Positions 8,000-16,360 of a stretch of 64,000 nt of DNA are shown piece by piece. A program made the position numbers and the translations under genes. The first letter of the stretch is position 1, and every line of letters begins with the position of its first letter. Origin of the DNA: Verrucomicrobiota bacterium (GTDB lineage Bacteria > Verrucomicrobiota > Verrucomicrobiia > Opitutales > Opitutaceae); assembly GCA_018239675.1 (NCBI GenBank), contig JAFEGX010000013.1, forward strand, positions 1 to 64,000, given 5' to 3'. The notes beneath the pieces were generated by a model that saw nothing but the letters and a program-made list of their open reading frames with translations, was not told where the DNA came from and did no database searches.

Positions 8000-10900
8000 C
8001 TAGAGAAACTTCCCGATGATGCGGAGCAGCTTGTCCTCGGTGAACGGCTTGCCGAGAAGGGCCGCGATCCCGAACGGCTTCAGCTTGGCCTCCTGCTCCG
8101 CCGCGTCACCCTCGGCGACGAGCCCGGTGCAGAGAATGATGGGGAGCGACGGCTCCAGCCGGTGGATCATCTGCGCGACGTTTTCGCCGCTGACCCCCGG
8201 CATCATCCGGTCGAGCAGCGCCGCCTTGATCCGGCCACGATTGGCCCGGAAGAGTTCGATGGCCTGCTGGCCGTCCGCGGCGAGCAGCGCAACGAATCCG
8301 CGGCGCTCGAGCACCTCCTGCGTCACATTGCGGATGGTCTCCTCGTCGTCCGCCACCAGGATATAGCGGCCCTGGCCGGCCACGAACGGGTGGGCCGACT
8401 GGCCGAGCGCCGTGTTTTCCGGCTGCGCATCCACCGGCAGGTAGACCCGGAAGATGGTGCCGCGGCCCACCTGGCTCTCGACCTGGATGAAGCCGCCGTG
8501 ACTGCGCACGATGCCGTGGACGGTGGACAGGCCGAGGCCGGTGCCCTGGCCGCGGGGCTTGGTGCTGAAAAATGGCTCGAAGATGCGCGGCAGGATGTCG
8601 GGGGCGATTCCGGTGCCGGTGTCGGAGACCTCGAGGGCGAGGTAGTGGCCGGGCCGGGCGCCGACAATCCGGCGGGCGGCGGCCTCGTCGAGGGTCTCGG
8701 CGGTGAGGCGGAAGCCGAGCCGGCCGCCGTTCGGCATGGCGTCACGCGCATTGACGGCGAGATTGAGCAGCACCTGGTGGATCTGGGTCGGGTCAACGCG
8801 CACGCGCTCCTGCAGGGCCTCCAGGTCGGAGGTCAGCTCGATGTTTCGCGGCAGGGTCTCGGCCATCAGGTGGATCATCTCCTTCACCAGCCGGCTGAGC
8901 GGCAGCGGCACGCGGGTGCCGTCCATCCCGCGCGAGAAGGCGAGCACCTGCCGCACGATGCTCGCGCCCCGCCGGGCGCACTGCTCCACGATCTCCAGCG
9001 AGCGCTGCTCGTTCGGGTACTTGGTGCGGAGCAGCTCCATCGAGAGGGAGATGGGCGCGATGATGTTGTTCAGGTCGTGCGCGATCCCGCTGGCGAGGAG
9101 GCCGATGCTCTCGAGGCGCTGGGTCTCATAGACCTGTTTCTCGAGCAGGCGGCGCTCGGTGATATCCTGCTGGACGGCCACAAAGTGCGTGATCTGTCCC
9201 GTCTCGCTGCGCACGGGCGTGATGGTGCTCTCGACGGTGATGCGGCGTCCGTCCTTGTGCAGGTTCACCAGTTCCCCGCTCCAGCTCTGGCCGGCGGCGA
9301 TCTGGCGCCACATTCCCGCGTAGAACTCGTCCGGCTGGCTGCCCGACTTGAGCAGGCGCGGGTTGCGGCCGACGACTTCGGCGGAGTCGTAGCCGGTAAG
9401 CCGGGTGAAGGCGGGATTGATCCAGATGATGTCGCCCTGGGCCGAGGTGATGATGACGGCGTTGGCGGTGGCCTCCAGCGCGGCGCTCTGGAGGCGGAGC
9501 CGTGCGGCGGTGGCCTTCAGGCTGGTGATGTCCTGCGCCATGCCGTGGATGGACACGGGCCGGCGTTGTTCGTCGTAACTGGCCTCGCCGCGGACGAGCA
9601 GCCAGCGGCGGGATCCGTCGGGACGGATCACCTCCAGCTCGGTCTCGCGGGCTTCACCGGTTGCAATCAGGTGTTGGAAATGCTCGTTCAGGATCTGCCA
9701 GGAATCCGCGGTGCAATACCGCTCGAGTTCCGGGAAGGTCGGGGGCGGGTTGGATGCGGGCAGGCCGAACACCTCATAGAGCCGTTCGGTCCAGACGATC
9801 TGGCCGGTCGCGATCGCGAGTTGCCAGCTGCCGGCCTGCGCGGCGCGCTGGGCCTCGCGCAGCTCGTGCTCGCTCAGGCGGACCTTGGCCTCGGCCGCGA
9901 TGAGCTGCGAAATGTCGCGTCCAAACACCGAGATCCCCACCACCTTGTCGAGGTGCCGGACAGTGCTGAATGAGACCGACAGCGTGCGCTGACCGGTCAC
10001 GGTCCTATATTCCTCCGTGAACCGACCCTCGCGGAGCGCGCGGCCGTAGAACTCGCGCCAGCGCACCGCGAAGGCCGGGGGCACGAGATCCTCGGGCCCC
10101 AGGCCGGGCCGCAGCTGAAGGCCCCGTTCGCCGGCAAAGTAGTCCGCGAAGGCCTGGTTGTAGGTCACCAGCGCGAAATTTACCGGGTCGACCGACCAGA
10201 TCAGGTCGTTGGTGCTGTTCATCACCGCGAGGGCCTGGGCGCGGGACTCGCGCAGCGCGTTCTCGGTCTGCAGGCGCTCGGTGATGTCGTCGAACACGCC
10301 GAGCAGGCCGTAGATCTGGCCGGCGGGGTCGCGGAGCGGCACCTTGGAGGTGGAGAGCCAGCGCTCCTCGCCGGAAGCGAGCTGGATCTGCTCGACGAGG
10401 TTGATCTTGGGTTCGCCGCTGGCGATGACCGCCGCGTCGTCGGCGCGAAACTTCTCGGTCTGGCCGGGCCTCCAAGGCAGATCGAAGTCCGTCCGGCCGA
10501 CGATCTCCTCGGGGCGGGCGAGGCCGGCCCCCCGGGCAAAGACGGCATTGCAGCCGAGATAGACACCCTGCCGGTCCTTCCAGAAGACCGACTGGGGGAT
10601 CGCATCGAGCACGCCGGTCAGCATGACCTCGCTGCGATGGCGGCGCTGCTCGCGTTCCAGCACCGTGAGGGCGTAGGAAAGATCGTTGGCGGTCTCGCCG
10701 AGGAGTCCCTGCTCGACCCGGCCGAAAAAGCCAACCTCGCCCGCATAGACTGCGAGCACGCCGGTCACGACGCCTTCAACCCGGATCGGGAGCGAGATGC
10801 TCGACAGCAGGCCGGCCTGTCGCGCCTCCTCGCGCCAGGGCAGGGTGACCGGGTCGGCCTGGAAATCATTGCAGACATAGACCTCGCCGGCCCGGAAGCA

Positions 10901-12481
10901 GTGCGCGGTGGGTCCCTGGCCGCCGGGACGATCCGGGAGCGCGGTTGCACCGATGCGGCTGATGATATTGTCGCGGTCGCCCGCCACCGCCAGCGGCCGC
11001 AGGTCGTCGGTCGCCGGATCGTGCCACGCGACCCACGCGATGCGGAATCCGCCCTCGCGGATCAGGATCTCGCAGACCTCGCGCAGCAGCCGGTCGCGCT
11101 CGCGGATCTGCACCATCGCATAGTTGACGCGACTGATGGTGGCATAGACCCGGTTGAGGCGGTGGATCTCGCGCTCGTGGGCCTTGAGCTCGGTGATGTC
11201 GTGGAACGTCGTGACGGCCGCGGTCGGCTTGGCGCCGGGTTCGGGCACGATGGGCTGGGAGTTGATCGAGATCCAGCGCCGCAGGCCGTTCGGCTGGCGG
11301 ATGCCCATGATCACGTCCGACTGCGGCTGGCCCGTGCGGAGCGTGACCATGGCCGGGTGGGCCTCGCCGGGGAACGGGCTGCCGTCCTCGTGGATGGCGC
11401 CCCAGGTCTCGTCCGCGGAGTGGCGTCCGATCAGGTCGTCGCTGCTGCGGCCCTCGATCCGGCGCGCGGCGGCATTGGTGGCGATGATCCGGCCGTCCGC
11501 GTCCTGCACCACCAGGCCCTCGGCCATGGCCTCGAGCACCGAACGGTAGCGAGCCTCGGACGCGCGGAGCGCCCCCTCAATCCGTTTCCGCTCGGCGAGC
11601 ATGCGCTGCTGCCAGACAAAGATGGCCGTCAGGGCGGCCGCCACCGCCGCGGTGGGCCAGAGATAGGGCCGGAGGTCGATGAAGCGGATGGGGCGCGGCT
11701 CGATCGGCCCGATCCACCGGGCATAGATCTCATCCATTTTCCCGTTGCGGATGACCTCGGCCAGGCCGTCGTTCAGGCGCTGCAGCGTGAACGAGTCGCC
11801 CCGGTGCACGGCGATGCGGAAGCGATAGACGAGGTCCTCGACAAACTCGGCCCGCAGGCCGTCGGTGGCCTGTCCGATCTTCGCGCCCGGCCGCATGTGC
11901 AGGGCGACGTCGCACGCGCCGGAACGCACGGCGTCGAAGGTCGCCTCGCGGCTGGAACACGGAATCACCGTTCCGCCCCAGCCGTTGACCTCGCGGGCCT
12001 GCAGGTCGGTGAGCGAGTCTCCCACCACGGCGATGCGCTTCCCGGCCAAGCCGTCGATCGATCTCACGGGCCGGTCGGCCGATCGGGTGTAGGCCAGGGC
12101 ATGCAACGCCGCGTGGCCGACCGAGAATTCCATGTTGGCGGCGCGCGGCCGGGTAAACGCGACGTTCGCCAGCGCGTCGAGCCGGCGGGCGTTGAATTCC
12201 TGCCCGATCCAGGTCCACGAGCTGGGCACAATCTCGAACTCGATGTTGGCGGCGCGTCCCACCTCGCGGAGCAGGTCGGGCGAATATCCCCGCAGGCGGC
12301 CCTGCTCGTCGACATAGGAGAGCGGCGGTGAACTGCTCTCGACGCCGATCCGGATCTTGAGCGGCGGCACTGCCCCAAACACCGCCGTGGCGGCCAGCCA
12401 GCCGACGGCGAGGAGCCGCCAGCCGAATTGCCAGCGGGCATTGGCTGCCCGCCTGGGGGAACGGCAATGGGGCAGGAACAT
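8000..12481 (-). CDS. Hybrid sensor histidine kinase with periplasmic SBP-3 domain, PAS/GAF array and receiver
   Basis: 1493 residues. Order: signal/anchor segment; extracellular solute-binding family 3 domain (about 42-265); transmembrane helix (about 278-298); several PAS/PAC modules with an intervening GAF-like region; HisKA with phospho-acceptor His in SGIAHDLNNIIAPIS; HATPase with GTGIAPDILPRIFEPF and GQGTGLGLSTV; C-terminal receiver with Asp in LLDRMMPGVSG. The start is ATG 12481 (MFLPHCRSPRR), giving a plausible signal segment. The HDLNN variant of the H-box is typical of PAS-hybrid kinases. The SBP-3 module suggests direct sensing of an amino-acid-like or other small ligand. A receiver-only gene lies 67 nt upstream on the same strand and is a likely partner. 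Confidence 0.9.
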   Translation of the reverse strand: MFLPHCRSPRRAANARWQFGWRLLAVGWLAATAVFGAVPPLKIRIGVESSSPPLSYVDEQGRLRGYSPDLLREVGRAANIEFEIVPSSWTWIGQEFNARRLDALANVAFTRPRAANMEFSVGHAALHALAYTRSADRPVRSIDGLAGKRIAVVGDSLTDLQAREVNGWGGTVIPCSSREATFDAVRSGACDVALHMRPGAKIGQATDGLRAEFVEDLVYRFRIAVHRGDSFTLQRLNDGLAEVIRNGKMDEIYARWIGPIEPRPIRFIDLRPYLWPTAAVAAALTAIFVWQQRMLAERKRIEGALRASEARYRSVLEAMAEGLVVQDADGRIIATNAAARRIEGRSSDDLIGRHSADETWGAIHEDGSPFPGEAHPAMVTLRTGQPQSDVIMGIRQPNGLRRWISINSQPIVPEPGAKPTAAVTTFHDITELKAHEREIHRLNRVYATISRVNYAMVQIRERDRLLREVCEILIREGGFRIAWVAWHDPATDDLRPLAVAGDRDNIISRIGATALPDRPGGQGPTAHCFRAGEVYVCNDFQADPVTLPWREEARQAGLLSSISLPIRVEGVVTGVLAVYAGEVGFFGRVEQGLLGETANDLSYALTVLEREQRRHRSEVMLTGVLDAIPQSVFWKDRQGVYLGCNAVFARGAGLARPEEIVGRTDFDLPWRPGQTEKFRADDAAVIASGEPKINLVEQIQLASGEERWLSTSKVPLRDPAGQIYGLLGVFDDITERLQTENALRESRAQALAVMNSTNDLIWSVDPVNFALVTYNQAFADYFAGERGLQLRPGLGPEDLVPPAFAVRWREFYGRALREGRFTEEYRTVTGQRTLSVSFSTVRHLDKVVGISVFGRDISQLIAAEAKVRLSEHELREAQRAAQAGSWQLAIATGQIVWTERLYEVFGLPASNPPPTFPELERYCTADSWQILNEHFQHLIATGEARETELEVIRPDGSRRWLLVRGEASYDEQRRPVSIHGMAQDITSLKATAARLRLQSAALEATANAVIITSAQGDIIWINPAFTRLTGYDSAEVVGRNPRLLKSGSQPDEFYAGMWRQIAAGQSWSGELVNLHKDGRRITVESTITPVRSETGQITHFVAVQQDITERRLLEKQVYETQRLESIGLLASGIAHDLNNIIAPISLSMELLRTKYPNEQRSLEIVEQCARRGASIVRQVLAFSRGMDGTRVPLPLSRLVKEMIHLMAETLPRNIELTSDLEALQERVRVDPTQIHQVLLNLAVNARDAMPNGGRLGFRLTAETLDEAAARRIVGARPGHYLALEVSDTGTGIAPDILPRIFEPFFSTKPRGQGTGLGLSTVHGIVRSHGGFIQVESQVGRGTIFRVYLPVDAQPENTALGQSAHPFVAGQGRYILVADDEETIRNVTQEVLERRGFVALLAADGQQAIELFRANRGRIKAALLDRMMPGVSGENVAQMIHRLEPSLPIILCTGLVAEGDAAEQEAKLKPFGIAALLGKPFTEDKLLRIIGKFL

Positions 12482-12548
12482 GAGCCGCGGCAATCTAGGA
12501 TCAACTCCCGCCGACTGCAATGCCCTTGAGCGGCCCGAATCGGCGGGT

Positions 12549-12908
12549 TCAGGCCACATGACCCGCGGTCACGGTGGTGACGGCGTTGGCCAGGTCGGCG
12601 AGGACAAACGGTTTTCCCAGCGCGTAATTCGCGCCAATGCTCGCAGCCACATCGAGCCGCACGCTGTGTCCTGAAATCGCGATAATCGGAAGCATCGGAA
12701 ACTCGGCGCGCAAGACCCGGATCGTGGGCAGGCCGCCGTACGGCATCTCAATATCCGTGATCAGCACATCCGCCCCCTGCGTCCGGACCTGCTTGGTCCC
12801 GTCAAAGCCGTTGTTGGCGGTCGTCACGGTGTGTCCGCAGTCCTGCAGCGAGACCGCGAGGGTCTCGCGGAACACGTCGTCGTCGTCGATCAGGACTATG
12901 CGGGCCAT
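12549..12908 (-). CDS. Single-domain response regulator (receiver)
   Basis: 119-residue CheY-like receiver with no output domain. The acidic pocket is in IVLIDDDDVF, the phospho-acceptor Asp in DVLITDIEMPYGG, the conserved Ser in IIAISGHS and the Lys in ALGKPFVLADL. It is 67 nt upstream of the large hybrid kinase on the same strand. A phosphorelay link or phosphate-sink role with that kinase is inferred from context. Confidence 0.88.
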   Translation of the reverse strand: MARIVLIDDDDVFRETLAVSLQDCGHTVTTANNGFDGTKQVRTQGADVLITDIEMPYGGLPTIRVLRAEFPMLPIIAISGHSVRLDVAASIGANYALGKPFVLADLANAVTTVTAGHVA

Positions 12909-13292
12909 GGTGGTACGGATGGGGCGGTTAATTTTCTCTTAAAATCGGGGACCGGGCAGATTCTCCTCCGATTTGGCTGCCTCGGGCATCCGCGTTTTCC
13001 CGTAATTGCGGCTCAGGGAAGGTACCTAGCCTCAATCCCGCCAACCTGGCGGCTCCCCCGGGGACCTCGTCTAGCCCGTCTGCCGTCCGGGCGACCCCAT
13101 CTTCGATTCCACCCTCCGCCGACCCGCTAAACCACCCCGCAAGACCCTCGACCAATCGATGGCGGCGAAGAGGTGTTGAAGAAAGCGGGGAGTTCGCACA
13201 GGAGCTAGCGGAGGCAACCGAGGACCGATGTATTGGAAACCAAAGGCCGCCGCCAAGACCCGGGTTCTCCGTCATCTCCTGTGCAACCCTCC
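12909..13292. other. Intergenic region, no gene recognised
   Basis: 384 nt between the receiver gene (minus strand) and the lipocalin-like gene (plus strand). It must hold divergent promoters. An AT-richer patch near 12930-12950 is the best candidate for the minus-strand promoter. Short open frames crossing it have no family resemblance and poor coding character. Confidence 0.5.
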
Positions 13293-13733
13293 ATGCAACC
13301 GCTGCGCGAATCCCTCCCCGGCACCTGGCAACTGATCAGCCGGGAAGACCGGGACCGGAGCGGCCGGATCGTGGACGAGCCGTCGCTGGGACGCGATCCC
13401 GTGGCTCTTCTGTACTATGACCGGACGGGACACTTTGCCGCGCAGTTCATGAAACGGGATCGGCGGGGTCCCAGTGTGGATCCGGTGGCGGCCGGTCCGA
13501 ACAACAGCCGCGCGCAGGACGGCTACGATGCGTACTTTGGAACTTATGAGATCAACGACCGCGACGGCACGATAACGCAGCGGCTCCTCGGGGCGCTGTC
13601 CCGGGAAAATATCGGCCTGGTAGTGACACGCGCCATGGCCGTGGAGGGCGACACTCTCACCATTCGCCTCGAGACGACCGGCGCCAACCGCGAGCCTGTA
13701 ACCCGCACCCTGATCTGGCACCGCGTGGGCTAG
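13293..13733 (+). CDS. Lipocalin-like domain protein
   Basis: 146 residues matching the lipocalin-like family seen in many proteobacteria and verrucomicrobia. An N-terminal GTWQLISREDRDRSG strand is followed by LLYYDRTGHFAAQFMKRDR, a DGYDAYFGTYEINDRDGTI segment and a C-terminal RTLIWHRVG. No signal peptide is seen, so it is probably cytoplasmic. The start is ATG 13293; upstream in-frame codons lack family similarity. Ligand unknown. It is a single-gene unit. Confidence 0.75.
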   Translation: MQPLRESLPGTWQLISREDRDRSGRIVDEPSLGRDPVALLYYDRTGHFAAQFMKRDRRGPSVDPVAAGPNNSRAQDGYDAYFGTYEINDRDGTITQRLLGALSRENIGLVVTRAMAVEGDTLTIRLETTGANREPVTRTLIWHRVG

Positions 13734-14189
13734 GGAGCGAACTTGGTCGCGACGACGAGGATTCCGGCGATGGCTAATTCCGCACCATGGAGTCGGCGAC
13801 CACGCGGAGCTCGCTGGCCGTCACGTGGCCGGTGCGCTCGTCGAGCCACGCCATGCCGGGTTTGCCACGGCGGCCGGAGGTGGCGCGACCGCGGTGATCA
13901 TTGGCTGAATCACGGACCCATGAGATTCTCCCAAGGCGTCGGCCGTGGAATGGGCTCGCCACAGCAGGGCGTTGAATTTCTCCCCGCCGCTGGTAATTGA
14001 AGGCGAGGGCCGTAAGGTAGTGCCGCGCAGTCAGGCTCCGGATCTCCTCGGCCCGATGGCCAGCCGGGCAAGCGTCGCCCGGGGCCGCGTTCGCGAGCTT
14101 GATTTCGCGGGAATCCGGCGCTGATTCGGGCTGTGTCCCGTAATCCACCCTTGGCGCCTCCGCGTTGATCGGCGGCGCACCTGCACCCA
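13734..14189. other. 456-nt gap with possible vestigial coding sequence
   Basis: No intact gene is recognised. On the minus strand an open stretch ends at about 13774 with MAWLDERTGHVTASELRVV, and a second frame ending at the CTA at 13731-13733 reads AIAGILVVATKFAP, a membrane-like tail. Peptides in different frames could be remnants of one frameshifted gene, but none matches a family I recognise. The region also contains the promoter of the cytochrome c/PQQ gene. Confidence 0.3.
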
Positions 14190-15950
14190 ATGAATACGCG
14201 AGCAGTCCGCCAACCACGGCTTGGTCATCATCCTTTTCCCGCCCTGTTTTCCGTTGGCCTTCTGGCCTCCCTTCCCGTGCTGCTCTCCGCTGCCGACGGA
14301 CCACCGGCCGGTGCGGCCGAGCGCGGCAAGCTCCTGTTCATCCAGAACTGCGCGCTTTGCCACGCGACGGGCGTGGCCACGGACAACCAGCCGATGTCGG
14401 GACAGGGCCCGAACCTGGCGGGCGTCGTGGGACGGAAGGCGGCCTCCGGGGCTTTTGGTTATACCGAGGCGCTGGCGGCCTCGAAGCTGACCTGGGATCC
14501 GGCGACGCTGGACCGATTCCTGGCGAGTCCCACCGCCCTGGTTCCGGGCACCACGATGGGTGCCGCGGTGCCGCAGGCGGCGGATCGCGCCGACCTCATT
14601 GCCTACCTTTCCACGCTGCCGGCCCTGGCGGTGACGCCGCCGGAGGCCGCGCCACGGACAGAACTCGCCGGTCACAGCGAGGCGGGAGATTGGCGCCGGG
14701 CGGCACCGGGGATGAAGTATCACCTGAAGGCGGCCGACCTGCCGGCGCCCTACAGCACCGCGTCCTCCAGCAACGGTCCGCGTGTGGTGCATCCGACGCC
14801 GACCAGCCGCCTGGCGGTGCCGGCGGGCTTCACGGTCCGGAAATTTGCGGAGGGCCTGACCAATCCCCGGTTGACCCGGGTGGCGCCCAACGGGGACATC
14901 TTTGTCGCGGAGACCGCCGCGCGTCGGATCCGCGTGCTCCGCGCCGCGGACGGCGCCGAGGCGCCCACGGAAATGTCCGTGTTTGCCGAAGGGCTCGACC
15001 GGCCGTTCGGCATCGCCTTCTACCCCTTGGGCGACCGGCCGGAGTGGGTGTACGTGGCGAACAACAACGCGGTGATCCGCTTTCCCTACCGGAACGGCGA
15101 CCTCAAGGCACGGGGCCCGGCCGAGGTGATTGTGCCACAGCTGACCAAGGGCACCGGCGGTCACAGCACGCGCGACCTTGCCTTTTCCCTCGATGGCCGG
15201 CGGCTGTTCATTTCGGTCGGCTCGGCCTCGAACGTCGGGGAGAAGCTGGAGTCCAAGACCCCGGAAGAAATCCGGCAATGGGAGGCCGGCCACGGCCGTG
15301 GTGCCGCGTGGGGTTATGAGGCCAACCGCGCGGACATCCTCGTGACGGATCCAACCGGCCGCGAGCCCCTGCGTACCTACGCCACTGGCATCCGGAACGG
15401 CGTGGGCCTGGCGGTGGATCCCGCAACCGGAGTCCTGTGGACCTCGACCAACGAGCGCGACGGACTGGGCGACGACCTCGTGCCCGATTACATCACCCGC
15501 GTCCGGGAGCACGGATACTATGGCTGGCCGTGGTACTACCTGGGCGATCACGAGGACCCGCGGCATCGCGGCGCGCGGCCGGATCTCGCGGGGGCTGCGA
15601 TTGTGCCCGACGTGCTGATCCAGGCGCACTCGGCCTCGCTTCAGCTGACCTTTTATCCGGCGGCGACGGGCCCGGCGGCGTTTCCGGCACAGTACCACGG
15701 TGACGTCTTCGCGGCCCTGCACGGATCGTGGAATCGCCAGACCCGGACCGGCTACAAGGTCATTCGCGTCCGGGTCGACCACGGGGTGCCGACCGGCGCG
15801 TATGAGGACTTCCTGACCGGCTTTGTGACGGACGACGAGCATGTGTGGGGCCGGCCGGTGGGCGTCGCCGTCGCGCACGACGGCGCGCTACTGGTCACCG
15901 AGGACGGCAACGGCACGATCTGGCGGGTGGCATTCGGAGCCGCGCGATAG
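14190..15950 (+). CDS. Cytochrome c domain fused to PQQ-type sugar (sorbosone/glucose) dehydrogenase
   Basis: 586 residues: signal peptide (about 1-34), a class I cytochrome c domain with one haem site (Cys54-Ala-Leu-Cys57-His58, with a late Met ligand candidate in PGTTMGAAV), then from about 210 a six-bladed propeller of the soluble glucose/L-sorbosone dehydrogenase family (RIRVLRAADG, LDRPFGIAFYPLG, RNGVGLAVDPATGVLWTSTN, HGSWNRQTRTGYKVIR). The fusion suggests a periplasmic quinoprotein dehydrogenase passing electrons from a sugar or alcohol to its own haem. No PQQ synthesis genes are visible nearby. Substrate not assignable. Confidence 0.85.
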   Translation: MNTRAVRQPRLGHHPFPALFSVGLLASLPVLLSAADGPPAGAAERGKLLFIQNCALCHATGVATDNQPMSGQGPNLAGVVGRKAASGAFGYTEALAASKLTWDPATLDRFLASPTALVPGTTMGAAVPQAADRADLIAYLSTLPALAVTPPEAAPRTELAGHSEAGDWRRAAPGMKYHLKAADLPAPYSTASSSNGPRVVHPTPTSRLAVPAGFTVRKFAEGLTNPRLTRVAPNGDIFVAETAARRIRVLRAADGAEAPTEMSVFAEGLDRPFGIAFYPLGDRPEWVYVANNNAVIRFPYRNGDLKARGPAEVIVPQLTKGTGGHSTRDLAFSLDGRRLFISVGSASNVGEKLESKTPEEIRQWEAGHGRGAAWGYEANRADILVTDPTGREPLRTYATGIRNGVGLAVDPATGVLWTSTNERDGLGDDLVPDYITRVREHGYYGWPWYYLGDHEDPRHRGARPDLAGAAIVPDVLIQAHSASLQLTFYPAATGPAAFPAQYHGDVFAALHGSWNRQTRTGYKVIRVRVDHGVPTGAYEDFLTGFVTDDEHVWGRPVGVAVAHDGALLVTEDGNGTIWRVAFGAAR

Positions 15951-15958
15951 CGGCGCGC

Positions 15959-16190
15959 GAATTTGGAAGCCGGCATCCGGAATTCGAAAGTCGGAACGCG
16001 CGAGGAAATGTGGGCGGGGTGCCCTCACCCCGCTTCGATCCGGCGGGTGAGGGCACCCGCCCCACATTCACCGAACCTGCCACTTCCGACCTGGAAATCC
16101 GCACACGAAAAAGCCGGCTGCGCGGGGCAGCCGGCTTGAAGTTGGTCTTGAACTCCGGATCTCGAACTCCGAACTGCGAATTTCGAACCG
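15959..16190. repeat. CCGGAATTCGAA-themed quasi-repeat patches in intergenic gap
   Basis: Two patches, 15959-15999 and about 16150-16190, are built from variants of GGAATTCGAA/TCGAACTCCG and lie on either side of a strong inverted repeat (16009-16066). The same vocabulary recurs at 5941-5976, 31531-31619 and 44661-44708. No gene is seen in 15951-16360 apart from these repeats and the left end of the kinase cassette. Confidence 0.5.
16009..16066. repeat. Long near-perfect inverted repeat
   Basis: A 22-nt left arm (16009-16030, beginning TGTGGGCGGGGTGCCC) pairs with a right arm (16045-16066, ending GGGCACCCGCCCCACA), with two mismatches and a 14-nt loop. It lies 60 nt after the stop of the PQQ fusion gene and outside the left repeat array of the kinase cassette. 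It has no T-run; it may act as an intrinsic barrier for either strand. Confidence 0.75.
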
Positions 16191-16219
16191 CCGGTCGCGT
16201 GCGACCGGACGGTGTTCGA

Positions 16220-16338
16220 TGACATTAAATCCGTGCAACGGCTCCGGAGGGACGGTACAAGAGTTGCGTGATCGAAGCCGACACGATTTCAGTGTAACGC
16301 GGACGATGATTCAACGCGACGTTGACATGAATTCCGTG
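16220..16338. repeat. Left terminal repeat array of the kinase cassette
   Basis: Contains TGACATTAAATCCGTG (16220-16235) and TGACATGAATTCCGTG (16323-16338) in the same orientation, with a weaker inverted relative, CACGATTTCAGTGTAA, near 16278-16293. The consensus is TGACAT-R-AWTCCGTG. The spacing between the two direct copies is about 100 nt, looser than on the right side. Confidence 0.7.
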
Positions 16339-16360
16339 CGGCAGCGGGCAAGATGCGCGT

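Noticed and set aside
12928-13275. Minus-strand open frame in the gap before the lipocalin-like gene
   Set aside because: Composition and motifs do not suggest a protein; the region is needed for divergent promoters.
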